Source: Teratosphaeria epicoccoides
Lineage: Eukaryota > Ascomycota > Dothideomycetes > Mycosphaerellales > Teratosphaeriaceae
Reading direction: 5' to 3'
Assembly (NCBI GenBank): GCA_021401465.1
Contig: JADDMT010000085.1
Location: forward strand, 62,001-126,000
Length of the DNA stretch: 64,000 nt
Made by a program: the position numbers and the translations under genes. This document shows, piece after piece, positions 54,704-64,000 of this stretch; position 1 is the stretch's first letter; each line of letters begins with the position of its first letter. The notes beneath the pieces were generated by a model. That model saw only the letters and a list, made by a program, of their open reading frames with translations. It ran no database searches and was not told the origin of the DNA.

Positions 54704-57361
54704 ATGGAGGGACAGTCGCCACCCCGGCCGCCCGAGTCTGCGACAGCCCCGGTGCTGCCGCAGCAGACGCTGAACATGCGCAAGGTCCCACATCCCTCGT
54801 GTGTCGACGCACCTCCCTCGCCCGTGCGGTCGATCCATGCGGCGCACATACACGCACCCGCACAACCCATCCCACAGCCACCCCCAGTGGGCCCATCATC
54901 AGGAGCCAACATCGATCCTGCGCAACACAATACATCTCGCTCGCGAGCAACATCACGCCCACCCCCCATCCTACATCAACCAGGCACGCCAATCAACGAC
55001 GCAGTCAGTAATGCCTTCGATCAGGCTTCCACCATGCCAAATCAGGTGGATCCGGAGCTGGTGAGGCAAGTGACGGAGCAAGTGATCAAGAATTTGCAAA
55101 CTGCCAACATTTCTCCCGCCACGCCGCCAGTTGCAGCGCTCCCTCAGGCTCGGTCGCCAAACCCGGCAGCACCCCCGTTGCCTCCTCCGGTCACAGCCGC
55201 ACCCCAGCGATCCCCCGCGCAAAGTTCGACCGACAGCGTGCCTCGTCATCCCACACCACCGTCACCCGAGAAAGACCCGCGCAGGGCCGATGCAGGAGAT
55301 GAATCCTCGCCCCGGCTGCCTGCGGCGGATGATGATAGCACATACAGCAAGGGGAGCGCGAGAAGTGCCAAAAGCATGCTGGGTGTGGATACTCTCCGAC
55401 CCGCGCAGCTGGACGACGTGATTGCTGGGGGAAGGAAGAGGAGCGATACCACTTCGTCGGGAAGGAGGGGTGAGCTGGAGGCGGAAGAAGGGGCGACGAT
55501 GGGCAGCAGCGGCGTCACTCCCCGCGCTCTGTCACGACCGCGTAGGAGAGATAGCAAAGACTCCGAAGCGGAATTCTATGCACACGACACATCAAGAAGC
55601 AGGGTGAGGTCGGCACGTGTGCCGTCAGACGTCATGGAGCCTACAACCTTGGAGCGCATTTGGCAGCCATTCTTCGAGAACGGCGTGCCAACGACGAGAC
55701 TCGGCCAACTTTTACGAGGGCTTGCCAACCATTTGATCGATGATTTCGAACCAAAAGGAAGCCTCGTGGTGACGCCACCAAAAATGCTGCGCTTCTTCTC
55801 GGAGACCAAGCTGCACGACGAGCGCTACCCGTGGGAAATCCTCTTTGGCAATCGCATGCCAACCGTGTCGCTTTCCAAGGTCTATCAGAAGCTGTTCTGC
55901 CAACACCATCTCGTCCAAAGCCAGCCTCACGACATTCCATACATTCCAGGTCTGACACCAAATGGCTTCGCCACCTTCATGACGGTGCTCATCGAAGCTC
56001 AACCTGACATGGAGTTTGAACGCTTGGCTAGTGCCGTGATGAACATGCCTGTCTCCAATGCCGACGACAAGACTGAACGCTTTCCGAAAGAGTTATCAAG
56101 GCGACTGCTGCCGAAAGACTCCAATATACAAGCCGAGCAGAGGATCATAGCCAGTTTGAACCATGAGCCGTTCATCGTATCGCAGGTGAAGGGTGCAGCG
56201 GCCATGCCACCTCCACCTCCAGCATCTGCGCCGCCACAGGTCAACTCTTTGCTCGAGCGAGAACGGAAGCCGTACTCGTCGACTCCATTCGTACCGAGCG
56301 ACGATGAGGATGTGACGCCAAATGCGATACCGTTAGAACGGGAAAGAAAGCCATACGTCGCTAAAGAGGGCAGTGGCAAAGTGTACGGCGATGGTGAGCG
56401 CGACCGCGAGCGTGACCGTGAGCGCGACCGTGAACGTGACAGAGACCGTGAACGCGATCGAGATCGTGAGCGCGACCGGGATCGAGATCGAGCAGATAGA
56501 GATCGTGAACGCGAGAGAGACCGTGAGAGCAGGCCACCACCCACCAGCTACAAGTTCCCTATTGGTGACGGGGTGCCAGGTCCCCCAAGGCGATCGTCCA
56601 CACTCAACCAGGCCATACCGACTCAGACCTCCTTCAGTAGCGGCCTTTCCCAGGGAGTTCCCATGAATGCCGGCAGCGTTGCGGAGCCGGCCAACGTCCC
56701 GCCTTCCAGGTCGCATAGGCTGTCTGTAGGCCCTGGCCCGCCACCAGCTATGACCAACGGCGTGAGCGGATCGTTTCCCAAAGGTACATTGCGACGCGCG
56801 ACGCCGCCACCCAGGAACTCATACGGAAGAAGTGAGCCACACGATCTTGGCAGCATACCGCCAAGCGAATATGCATCGAACCTCAACAGTCGCAATCCTG
56901 TACCTACGCGGGATCGCGATCAGTTTGGCGTCAATCCTGACGAAGACTCGTTGCGGCGCAAGCCCATTCGCAAAGGATCCGCGCGGAGCAGCGAACGGCT
57001 CACCGACATTCGTGGCGGCGGTGGACTGAACGTAACAGATGATGACCTCGCCGCTGGTATCAGTGGCGGTGGCAGAGGCTATCCGATCCCTCCACGACCG
57101 CCACCGAGCACGACACAAGGGATCGATCCGTCTTTCGCCCCAGCGCAGGCGCAACCAGGCGCCGCGGCGGGAATACCTGTTGGCTCGTTCCATCGCGATC
57201 ACTTCATGTCGGATCCCAGACGACAGATGTGGACTGGTACTTTTAATTCTGATCCATCGTCTGGTGGAACGGATGGGTACGGGAGTGCTTTTGGAAATAC
57301 CGGTGGCGGCATGAGCAACACTGCTGGAGGCTACATGTATGGATCGACGATGCGGGACTAG
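54704..57361 (+). CDS. DUF7514-type fungal protein with Arg-Asp/Glu repeat
   Basis: One uninterrupted frame of 885 residues. A Pro/Ser-rich N-terminal third is followed by a conserved globular region (about 305-490: IWQPFFENGVPTTRLGQLL, HLIDDFEPKGSLVV, YPWEILFG, HHLVQSQPH, ISNADDK-like MPVSNADDKTERFPKEL). I associate this with the fungal domain DUF7514, of unknown function. Residues about 565-610 are an alternating Arg-Asp/Arg-Glu tract, as in nuclear RNA-processing proteins, and the C-terminus is Gly/Pro-rich. The mixed-charge tract suggests nuclear or condensate location, which is inference. The domain name is from memory and should be confirmed. Confidence 0.82.
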   Translation: MEGQSPPRPPESATAPVLPQQTLNMRKVPHPSCVDAPPSPVRSIHAAHIHAPAQPIPQPPPVGPSSGANIDPAQHNTSRSRATSRPPPILHQPGTPINDAVSNAFDQASTMPNQVDPELVRQVTEQVIKNLQTANISPATPPVAALPQARSPNPAAPPLPPPVTAAPQRSPAQSSTDSVPRHPTPPSPEKDPRRADAGDESSPRLPAADDDSTYSKGSARSAKSMLGVDTLRPAQLDDVIAGGRKRSDTTSSGRRGELEAEEGATMGSSGVTPRALSRPRRRDSKDSEAEFYAHDTSRSRVRSARVPSDVMEPTTLERIWQPFFENGVPTTRLGQLLRGLANHLIDDFEPKGSLVVTPPKMLRFFSETKLHDERYPWEILFGNRMPTVSLSKVYQKLFCQHHLVQSQPHDIPYIPGLTPNGFATFMTVLIEAQPDMEFERLASAVMNMPVSNADDKTERFPKELSRRLLPKDSNIQAEQRIIASLNHEPFIVSQVKGAAAMPPPPPASAPPQVNSLLERERKPYSSTPFVPSDDEDVTPNAIPLERERKPYVAKEGSGKVYGDGERDRERDRERDRERDRDRERDRDRERDRDRDRADRDRERERDRESRPPPTSYKFPIGDGVPGPPRRSSTLNQAIPTQTSFSSGLSQGVPMNAGSVAEPANVPPSRSHRLSVGPGPPPAMTNGVSGSFPKGTLRRATPPPRNSYGRSEPHDLGSIPPSEYASNLNSRNPVPTRDRDQFGVNPDEDSLRRKPIRKGSARSSERLTDIRGGGGLNVTDDDLAAGISGGGRGYPIPPRPPPSTTQGIDPSFAPAQAQPGAAAGIPVGSFHRDHFMSDPRRQMWTGTFNSDPSSGGTDGYGSAFGNTGGGMSNTAGGYMYGSTMRD

Positions 57362-59175
57362 GTATCTCGAAATCGACGGCCATCGAGCCAAGCGATTGCT
57401 AATGATGAGGAGAAGAAGAAGAAGAAGAAGAAGAAGAAGAACGATCACTGGGGTATCAGAGTCACGGCACTTGGGGAAAGTGACGGTGCGAAAGAGGATG
57501 AACGCGGTCGCGCGAGGGCTATGGACGAATGGGAATTGGAGAGGAGGAAACATAGCAAAGCAAAGAGGGAGAAGAGGAGGGCTGCTGGGAGACGGCTTAC
57601 CGATATGCTGAATTGAAAGACTTACAGGAAGGAAATACCGCGATCAGGACGGACGACGATGATTACGATTTCACGAATGAGATGACTTGCAAGCAAACTG
57701 TTGTATCATTAGCGGAGACTGGAAGGCGTTTTGTGTTTTTTTAACACCTCTGCCGCGCGGGCGCAGGCTTCGTGGGACGGGCCGGCTTGGGGCTTGGATG
57801 GCTGCGACAGGGAGCGATGGTAGAGGTTTCGGGTATGTAGAGCGTTCTTCTTCAGCGACCCTGTATTCTTCGCTCGCTCGCTCGGTTGGACGACTTGTAA
57901 TAACGAATGCAGCGGAGATACCCTGTCTTTTGAAACATGCAAATGCAGTGGCGACCAGTCTCCGGTCGAATCTTGTTTGCCGGTGTGAAAGTTCCGACTC
58001 CTCGTACTGGAGGGCCTGTACATTTATTAGACCATTGCGCTGATCCGGCCGAGCTGCCGCGGGCTTTGGTGACAAGGGATGAAACGTGTGAGTGCTCTCG
58101 GGATTCTGCAAAATGCCCCTGTTTCACGCCAATCACATGAAAAAGATCAGCACACGGCAAGGTCCGTGAACATTTCGTTCTTCAACATTCTCCGCTCAGT
58201 CCGGCCTGTCAGACTGCTGTTCTGTGGAGTCGATACTGACACGAGTGCAGTGTGCATCGCGTTGGCTGGATGGTTGATCTTCTGGCCTGGCGCTTGTTTT
58301 GTGTATCTATCAGAAGATGCGGGCACTGCAAATACAGCCAAATGCACCGGATCGATGATCTGATTTTCAGCTGCGGCGGACCGACAGATCAGCATTTGCC
58401 GTGAAGTCAACATCTCCAGAACGCAGCGAGAACGTTGCGGTTGGGCACGAGCGAATCTTTGTCCATCTATTGATCAAACATGCGAGTGGCGGATCTCTCG
58501 ATTTCTCAGATGCTCCGGTAGGGATGCACGTGCTCGTCGATTCCAGCAGAGCGTCATGTCCTAAGTTACATATGACCGGATGGAAAAGTCCCCCCGAAAC
58601 ACGCCCTTTATGTATGTATCCCCGAAGCACAAAGCCTTGCTAAAAGCCTGCTGAGCCTCAAGACGTCGATCGAAGCTAGCAAACTCCCCTGAATCAACCG
58701 AAAGGTCGAGCACGCGACCTTTTGCGTGGCCATATGCGACTGAGAACTCCCGTCAGACATCTGTTGAAGCTAATGTGACTATATAGCAACCACGACAAGC
58801 CGATGTCAGTTGGGACTGTCGGAGGCAGGAGTCTGGCCAGGCCGCCTACACCATGTTCCACCCCAACTATCGAGGCAGTATCTGTACACGCGCCACACTG
58901 GAAGAAGAGGGCTCAACAAGACACAGTGCAGTGCATTCCCAGCTGATCCCTGCACTGGAACAGCGGGAGTCCTCCTGGATCGGGAGGTGCCTGCTTCCAA
59001 GACAGCCAACTGTGTGTGTGTATGTGTGCCGAGATCGAAGAGGAGCGGAATTTCAGAAAGATGAGGAGCTCTTGGAAAATAGCGAACAGGCAGTCCGAGC
59101 TGCTGGAGATTTTTTTTGTCTCGAGCAGCTCCGCGGACGAAATGTACCGAAGAGACAAAATTGGAGGATGTCTGC
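57362..59175. other. intergenic, about 1.8 kb
   Basis: A GA-rich 3' flank with a GAA microsatellite is followed by sequence with short unconvincing ORFs. A TG-dinucleotide run (TGTGTGTGTGTATGTGTG) lies near 59,011. No gene was recognised. Confidence 0.45.
57410..57441. repeat. (GAA)n microsatellite
   Basis: About ten GAA/AGA units, 49 bp after the stop codon of the DUF7514 gene and therefore likely within its 3' UTR. Confidence 0.95.
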
Positions 59176-60240
59176 CTACGATCCAAGCGCAGATTTCGAG
59201 GAGAAAGGCGACTTGATGATTCCGGCTCCAAAACCCACGAGCACCGCTTTCAACGCCTCCAGCGTGCCCATCCCGACCATCGCCGCTTCTGCGGCCGGAT
59301 GCGGATGCGCCTTCAGCATCTCCACGTACCCATGATCCAGCTCCTTCTGCCCAAACGCCCTCGGCGGGCGCCAGCCTTCTTTGAACGGTAATCTCTCCTC
59401 CTCTACCAACCCAAAAGAAAAAATCAGCACAAAACACACACCCTTCGACATGCCCGCGCGAAAACTCACCAAAAAACACCCTCACCCACTCCACCGGCAC
59501 GCCTCCCCCCTCCTCCGCAGTCTGCCCCAACAACGTTCCCAACAACGCGCTCTCCCCAAAACTCATCACCGCCTCCTTAACCCCATACCCCCACGCCCTC
59601 CCCTCCCTCTCATGCCTCCCCCGACTCTGCTCCACCCTCCCCCACCGCACCGCACTCAAATCCCCCCACCCGACCAACCCTCTCTCATCCGCCGCCGTCG
59701 CCGCCTCCTCCAACCCCCCGATCACCCCCGCAAACACATCCGCGGAAAACTCCGCGTTGCTCCCGAACGCGATGTCCTGCCGGGAGAGCGAGACGTCGTG
59801 CTCGATCCAGCCGTGCGTGTCGACGTGGTCGAGGTCGAAGGTCGTGGCGTGTGGGGCCGGGTTGGCCGCGATGCCGCCGGCGCCGAAGATGGACGCGATT
59901 TGCGGGGAGAGGTGGAAGGCTTGCGTGAGGGCGGCGACGGCGAGGGGCTTGGAGATCGACTTGCCGGTGTGCGGGAGGATGGAGTGGTTTGCGAGCGCAT
60001 CTGTCGTGCTGGGTAAGCTTTGGGGGGGGGGGGTTTCATTTTGCTGGTGTGGGGGGCACGCACTGATGGCCGGACACGGCGAGCGGACTGGAGAGGGACC
60101 TTCCTGTCAGTCCTGCCTTTTTTCCACGGGACACAATTGAGAGCCGGGTGCGACATACCGTCGCCCTCCCCAGCGGGCTCCCACCTCTCCCAATCAACCT
60201 CCACGTGCCCTTCCGGCAACTCCGTCCTGGTCGTCGCCAT
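59176..60240 (-). CDS. heme-thiolate peroxidase (chloroperoxidase/UPO superfamily)
   Basis: Four exons (60240-60159, 60087-60064, 60000-59470, 59402-59176; introns 71, 63 and 67 nt) encode 287 residues. Exon 2 is only 24 nt and supplies the heme-ligand motif: with it the protein reads EGDVRSPCPAINALANHS (SPCP with the proximal Cys); a direct exon 1-3 join also keeps frame but loses the cysteine. The distal motif is WIEHDVSLSR (Glu-His-Asp with a downstream Ser-x-Arg). The C-terminal exon has ERLPFKEGWRPP, typical of the family. No signal peptide, so it resembles short intracellular members. These enzymes use peroxide to halogenate or oxygenate substrates; some act in secondary metabolism. Intron 2 contains a G12/C12 run. 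Confidence 0.88.
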
Positions 60241-60796
60241 ACGCTCGGCTGGTTCCGATAGATATTGTAATCAAACGCGCCTGGGTTCGGTGCCTGCAGA
60301 ACGTCAAACAGCAAAAACTTATGGAGGAGCTCACACAGTCTTAAAGAAAGCATATTTCTTCGTTGGCGAGACCGCCCTTCCTGCAAACTCAGCCCCGCCT
60401 GAGCAGCTGATCTGCACCTCAGCCGCCACCAACCTGCAATCATGCGAATACGCTCCAGGCACAACATCAGCCATGCCCGCGTGGGCATAATTGGGTAAGT
60501 GGTCGGGTCGTCGCGGCTGAGGCTGAGCACTAGTCGGTACATGTAGCGGTACCTGCAGCCACTGAAGCTCACTTTTCAGCTGAACCCTCTCGCGTGATGC
60601 ACGATGCAGAGTCGAATTTCTTTCTTGTGGCACGCTTTGGAAGGCATGTATGTAGGTGTATCTTTTTCAATGCGTCAAACGCTGGATCACATTGATGCGC
60701 TTCCACCCAGCTCCTCCTATTTTGCACCACTCCTCGTATGTGGTCCGGTCGTATCGTACATTGATCCATCCTATCCTCTCGTCACGCCACGCGCAT
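60241..60796. other. intergenic, peroxidase upstream region and aminotransferase 3' flank
   Basis: No convincing gene. It should hold the peroxidase promoter (transcribed leftward). Confidence 0.5.
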
Positions 60797-62174
60797 CTAC
60801 CCCGTCACCTTGAAGATGGCTTCAGCCAAACGTCCAACATTCTCCGATGTGATGCCGGCGACCGATATCCGGCCATCCTTGGTGGCGTAGACCGAGTGCT
60901 CTTGGGCCAGCTTCGTCATCTGCTCGGCGGTCAAGCCGGTGTAGGCAAACATGCCGATCTGGTCGGTGATGTGGTTCCACTTGTGCTTGCTGCCGAGCTT
61001 CTCCAAGTGGTCCCTCAACAGGTGCCTCATCTTGATGATGCGGTCCGCCATGCCCTTGACCTCTGCCAGCCACTGCTGGTTCAAGGCCGCGTCGTTGAGG
61101 ATGGTGGAGGCGATGCGGGCGCCGTGGACGGGAGGGTTGGAGTAGAGTGGACGGACGAGGATCTTGATCTGGGAGTCCACGCGCGCCTTCTCCTCCGGAG
61201 TGGAGCAGACGATGGAGAAGGCGCCGACCCGCTCACCGTAGAGACCCATGTTCTTGGCGAACGATTGGGCGAGGCAGAGGGTGTGGCCTTGCTGGAGGAA
61301 GTAGCGGAGGGCGAAGGCATCCTTGTCGGTGTCACCGGACGCGAAACCCTGGTAGGCCATGTCGAAGAAGGGGAAGTGGCCGCCCTCCTTGACGGCATGG
61401 GAGATGGCCTTCCATTGCTGCTCGGTCGGGTCGACGCCGGTCGGGTTGTGGGCGCAGGCGTGGAGCAGGATCACGCTGGCGTTGGGTAGATTGTTGATGT
61501 CTTGGATCATGCCGTCGAAGTCGAGACCGATGGTGTCCTTGTTGTAGTACCTGTACTGCTTGACCTCGAGGCCGCTGTCGAGGAAGACGGCCTTGTGGTT
61601 AGCCCACGACGGCGTCGGGATGTAGATGGTCTTGGCGCCCGGGTAGAAGCGGTGCAGGAAGGCGCCGCCGATCCTCAATGCACCGGTGCCGGAGATGGAC
61701 TGAGTGATGGCGACGCGAGCCTCCTTCACGGGCGCGCTGTCGCGGCCGTACGCGAGGAGCGCGGCGGCTGTGGTGAAGTCTGGGACGCCAGTGATGCCGG
61801 CATACTCCTTGTCCAAGTTGGCTTGTAGCACCTTCTGCTCGGCGGTGCGCACGGAGGGCAGAACGTATGGCTTGCCCTTGTCGTCACGGTATGCGCCGAC
61901 GCCCAGGTTGATCTTGTTGGGGTTGCTGTCTTTCTTGAACGCTTCGGTGATGCCGAGGATGGCGTCGGGCGCTGCGTATCAGTCAGCGCGTCGTGTCGAG
62001 GAGGGTGAGGGATTCAGACGTACGGCCCTGCTGGACGTTGGCCCAGAAGCTCGCGGCGCGGACGGGGTTGGAGGCGAAGGGGAGGGAGAGGGGGAGGGGG
62101 AGGGAGGGGGAGAGGGGGAGGGAGATGCGAGAGGGAGCAGCGGAAGCGCGCTGGAAAAGAGTCTTTGCGCTCAT
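60797..62174 (-). CDS. AAT1: mitochondrial aspartate aminotransferase
   Basis: Two exons (62174-62024, 61971-60797; 52-nt intron, phase 1) encode 441 residues. The N-terminal about 45 residues are Arg/Ser/Leu/Pro-rich without acids ([18 protein letters not shown]...), a mitochondrial presequence with a low-complexity Ser-Leu-Pro tract encoded by a GGGAGA-type purine repeat. The fold-type I core shows HNPTGVDPT, the PLP lysine in [14 protein letters not shown] and the carboxylate-binding Arg region RPLYSNPP. It interconverts aspartate and oxaloacetate with glutamate/2-oxoglutarate and supports the malate-aspartate shuttle. Divergent from UTP7 with under 150 bp between start codons. Confidence 0.95.
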
Positions 62175-62322
62175 GGTGACGGGGAGTCGGCGACGATGAA
62201 AGAGAAAGAGGGTGGATTCGTCGGTGATGGTCGAGCTCCAGATAGAATCCCTGGGAGAGCTCGAATGGGGAAGGTGTGCCGACGAAGGGTTGGAATTTTG
62301 GCTCGTGGTTTGCGATACTCAG
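62175..62322. promoter_or_regulatory. compact divergent promoter, AAT1 / UTP7
   Basis: At most 148 bp separate the two start codons (52 bp if UTP7 starts at the in-frame ATG at 62227). Both promoters must overlap here or extend into the genes. No TATA box was seen. Confidence 0.55.
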
Positions 62323-64000
62323 ATGCACACGATGCCCGAGATGCACTCGATGCCAGAGATTCCCGCAATGCAGACGAGTCATCTGGTCAAGGCCAACGGG
62401 CGGGTCAAGGTGCAGAGCAAGACGCGTCGGCCCCGTGCGCGGACGGAGGCAGATGAGGCGGAGCGGACGGCGAGGCAGCGGCAGGCGAGCAGGGAATATG
62501 GGCGGGGACCAGGGGTGGCGGGCAAGAACATCAAGGACAAGAAGACCAAGGGCCAGCTGCGGGAGCTGGAGGCGCGCTACCAAGACGCCGCCCTCAAGGC
62601 CAAAGACGCCGAGATTCTGCGGGAGAACGAGGGCGGCGTGCTGGAGGGCGAGGGAGAGCTGGAGCGCACGTACAAAGTGCGGCAGCACGAGATCCAGACG
62701 AGCGTCGCGGTGGAGACGGCCAAGAATGCCTTCGAGCTGAAGCTGGACCGTCTCGGCCCCTACACCGCCGACTACTCGCGGAACGGACGGGACCTGCTGC
62801 TGGCGGGGCGCAAGGGCCATGTCGCCACTATGGACTGGCGGAGCGGCAAGCTGGCCTGCGAACTACAGCTGCGCGAGACGGTCAGAGACGCCAAGTGGCT
62901 GCACAACAACCAGTACTTCGCCGTCGCGCAGAAGACGCACGTCTACATCTACGACCACCACGGAGTCGAGCTCCACCACCTCGACCACCACGTGGACATC
63001 ACACACATGGAGTTCTTGCCCTATCATTACTTGCTGGCCACGATCGGCAATGCGGGTTGGCTCAAGTGGCAGGACACCAGTACCGGCCAGCTGGTCATGC
63101 AGACGAGCACCAAGCAGGGCACCCCCACCGCCTTCGCGCAGAACCCTCACAACGCCGTCCTCCACGTCGGACACCAGAACGGCACCGTGTCCCTCTGGTC
63201 ACCCAACAACACCACCCCGCTCGTCACCATGCTGTGCCACCGTGGACCCGTCCGCGCTCTCGCCATCGACCGGGAAGGCAGGTACATGGTCTCGGCCGGT
63301 CAAGACCTGAAGATGGCCGTCTGGGACATCCGGGCCTTCAAGCCGGTCAACGAGTACTTCACGCGTCACCCTGGCGCCTCGGTGGCCATCAGCGACCGCA
63401 ACCTCACCGCCGTCGGCTGCGGCACACAAGCCACCGTGTGGAAGGACCTCTTCTCGAAGCATCGCGCTGACACGGCGCAAGTCAAAGTCCAGTCTCCGTA
63501 CATGGCCTGGGGTGGCCAAGGGCAACACGTCCAGCGCCTCCGCTGGTGTCCCTTCGAGGACGTCCTCGGCATCGGCCACGACCAGGGCTTCTCCTCCATC
63601 ATCGTCCCGGGGGCGGGCGAGCCAAACTTCGACGCCTTGGAGCTCAATCCCTACGAGAATGCCAAGCAGCGACAAGAAAGCGAAGTCAAGTCTCTGCTCA
63701 ACAAGCTTCAACCCGACATGATCACGCTGAACCCCGACGTCGTCGGTCGACTGGACACTGCCTCGCACAAGCAGCGACAAGCTGAAAAGGACCTGGACCG
63801 CAAAACTGGACCTGCTGCCGAGAGGGAAAAGATGGAGCATCTGAAGAACCGTGGCAGAGGCAAGAACTCCAGTCTGAAACGGTATCTGCGTAGGAAGGGT
63901 AATAAGAATGTGATCGATGAGCACAAGACGAGGGTGATGGAGATGAGAGAGGAACAGAGACGGAACGCGAAAGAGGCCCAGGAGGGTCAGAAGCGGGACG
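62323..64000 (+). CDS. UTP7: U3 snoRNP / SSU processome protein Utp7 (WDR46), 3' end beyond window
   Basis: An open frame of 559 codons runs off the right edge. After a basic N-terminus come the conserved segments ERTYKVRQHEIQTSV, LDRLGPYTADYSRNGR, LLAGRKGHVATMDW and YDHHGVELHHLDHH, which match yeast Utp7 closely, then WD40 blades (LHVGHQNGTVSLWSP, VSAGQDLKMAVWDIR) and a conserved C-terminal region (PFEDVLGIGHDQGFSSI, PGAGEPNFDALE NPYE-type). Utp7 acts in nucleolar 18S rRNA maturation. The start is uncertain: ATG 62323 is one of four closely spaced Met codons, and an in-frame ATG at 62227 would add 32 residues. No intron is needed in the visible part. Confidence 0.93.
   Translation, partial: MHTMPEMHSMPEIPAMQTSHLVKANGRVKVQSKTRRPRARTEADEAERTARQRQASREYGRGPGVAGKNIKDKKTKGQLRELEARYQDAALKAKDAEILRENEGGVLEGEGELERTYKVRQHEIQTSVAVETAKNAFELKLDRLGPYTADYSRNGRDLLLAGRKGHVATMDWRSGKLACELQLRETVRDAKWLHNNQYFAVAQKTHVYIYDHHGVELHHLDHHVDITHMEFLPYHYLLATIGNAGWLKWQDTSTGQLVMQTSTKQGTPTAFAQNPHNAVLHVGHQNGTVSLWSPNNTTPLVTMLCHRGPVRALAIDREGRYMVSAGQDLKMAVWDIRAFKPVNEYFTRHPGASVAISDRNLTAVGCGTQATVWKDLFSKHRADTAQVKVQSPYMAWGGQGQHVQRLRWCPFEDVLGIGHDQGFSSIIVPGAGEPNFDALELNPYENAKQRQESEVKSLLNKLQPDMITLNPDVVGRLDTASHKQRQAEKDLDRKTGPAAEREKMEHLKNRGRGKNSSLKRYLRRKGNKNVIDEHKTRVMEMREEQRRNAKEAQEGQKRD

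Noticed and set aside
54401..54992. Minus-strand ORFs of 154-168 codons opposite the DUF7514 gene start
   Set aside because: Antisense of a Pro-rich coding region; Cys/Gly/Arg-rich composition is a by-product.
58913..59472. Continuous 274-codon reading of the peroxidase without its last intron
   Set aside because: It reads through a GT-AG intron into a frame lacking the conserved ERLPFKEGW end; the spliced model restores the family sequence.
59381..60016. 211-codon plus-strand ORF antisense to the peroxidase
   Set aside because: Arises from strong strand asymmetry (C-rich plus strand) over a real gene on the other strand.
1..64000. Secondary-metabolite cluster, CRISPR array, prophage, tRNA genes
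   Set aside because: No PKS/NRPS/terpene core gene, no spaced repeat array, and no tRNA B-box pattern was found on reading; the oxidoreductases and regulators are dispersed among housekeeping genes.

Overview
The window looks like nuclear DNA of a filamentous ascomycete (Pezizomycotina). The grounds are short introns of about 47-120 nt with GT(R)AGT-like donors and YAG acceptors, two Zn2Cys6 regulators, Ser/Thr-rich GPI-type wall proteins, STE11/SSN6/SEC31/ATG33 orthologues, and a Ty1/copia element whose damage matches repeat-induced point mutation (RIP). A dothideomycete is a guess. No prokaryotic, viral or CRISPR features were seen, and I found no tRNA or rRNA gene.

Layout. 1-1,039: 5' part of a RING-finger E3 gene leaving the left edge (minus strand). 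1,724-8,591: a complete copia-type LTR retrotransposon, minus strand, with 5-bp target duplications, 192-bp LTRs, a half-tRNA-iMet primer site, one uninterrupted gag-pol reading frame broken only by stop codons, and an extra lysine-rich ORF between RNase H and the 3' LTR. 8.6-11.2 kb: weakly coding DNA. 11.2-20.6 kb: ATG33, a peroxisomal 2,4-dienoyl-CoA reductase (SPS19), a small membrane protein, CTP synthase (URA7), a secreted-type aldo-keto reductase, possible gene debris, and a carboxymuconate-cycloisomerase-like lyase. 20.8-30.8 kb: SEC31, a small cyclophilin-33-like RRM protein with a GC-AG intron, a GPI-anchored Ser/Thr-rich protein, and dihydrosphingosine-phosphate lyase (DPL1). 33.5-37.3 kb: a Zn2Cys6 factor and an SDR with Y-x3-R, convergent. 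40.7-49 kb: SSN6/CYC8 (5 exons), a DFR/epimerase-like reductase, a second Zn2Cys6 factor and a secreted wall-type protein, all on the plus strand. 49.5-64 kb: STE11 MAPKKK, a DUF7514-type protein with an Arg-Asp/Glu repeat, a heme-thiolate peroxidase whose heme-cysteine motif sits on a 24-nt microexon, mitochondrial aspartate aminotransferase, and the start of UTP7 running off the right edge.

There is no obvious biosynthetic cluster. Most genes are housekeeping (vesicle coat, nucleotide synthesis, ribosome biogenesis, amino-acid metabolism, MAPK signalling, global repression), interspersed with lineage-variable oxidoreductases, regulators and surface proteins. Gene models were built by hand: exon joins rest on splice consensus, reading frame and family motifs and have not been checked against transcripts. 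The most unusual items are the RIP-like retrotransposon with an additional 3' ORF, the microexon of the peroxidase and the GC-AG intron.
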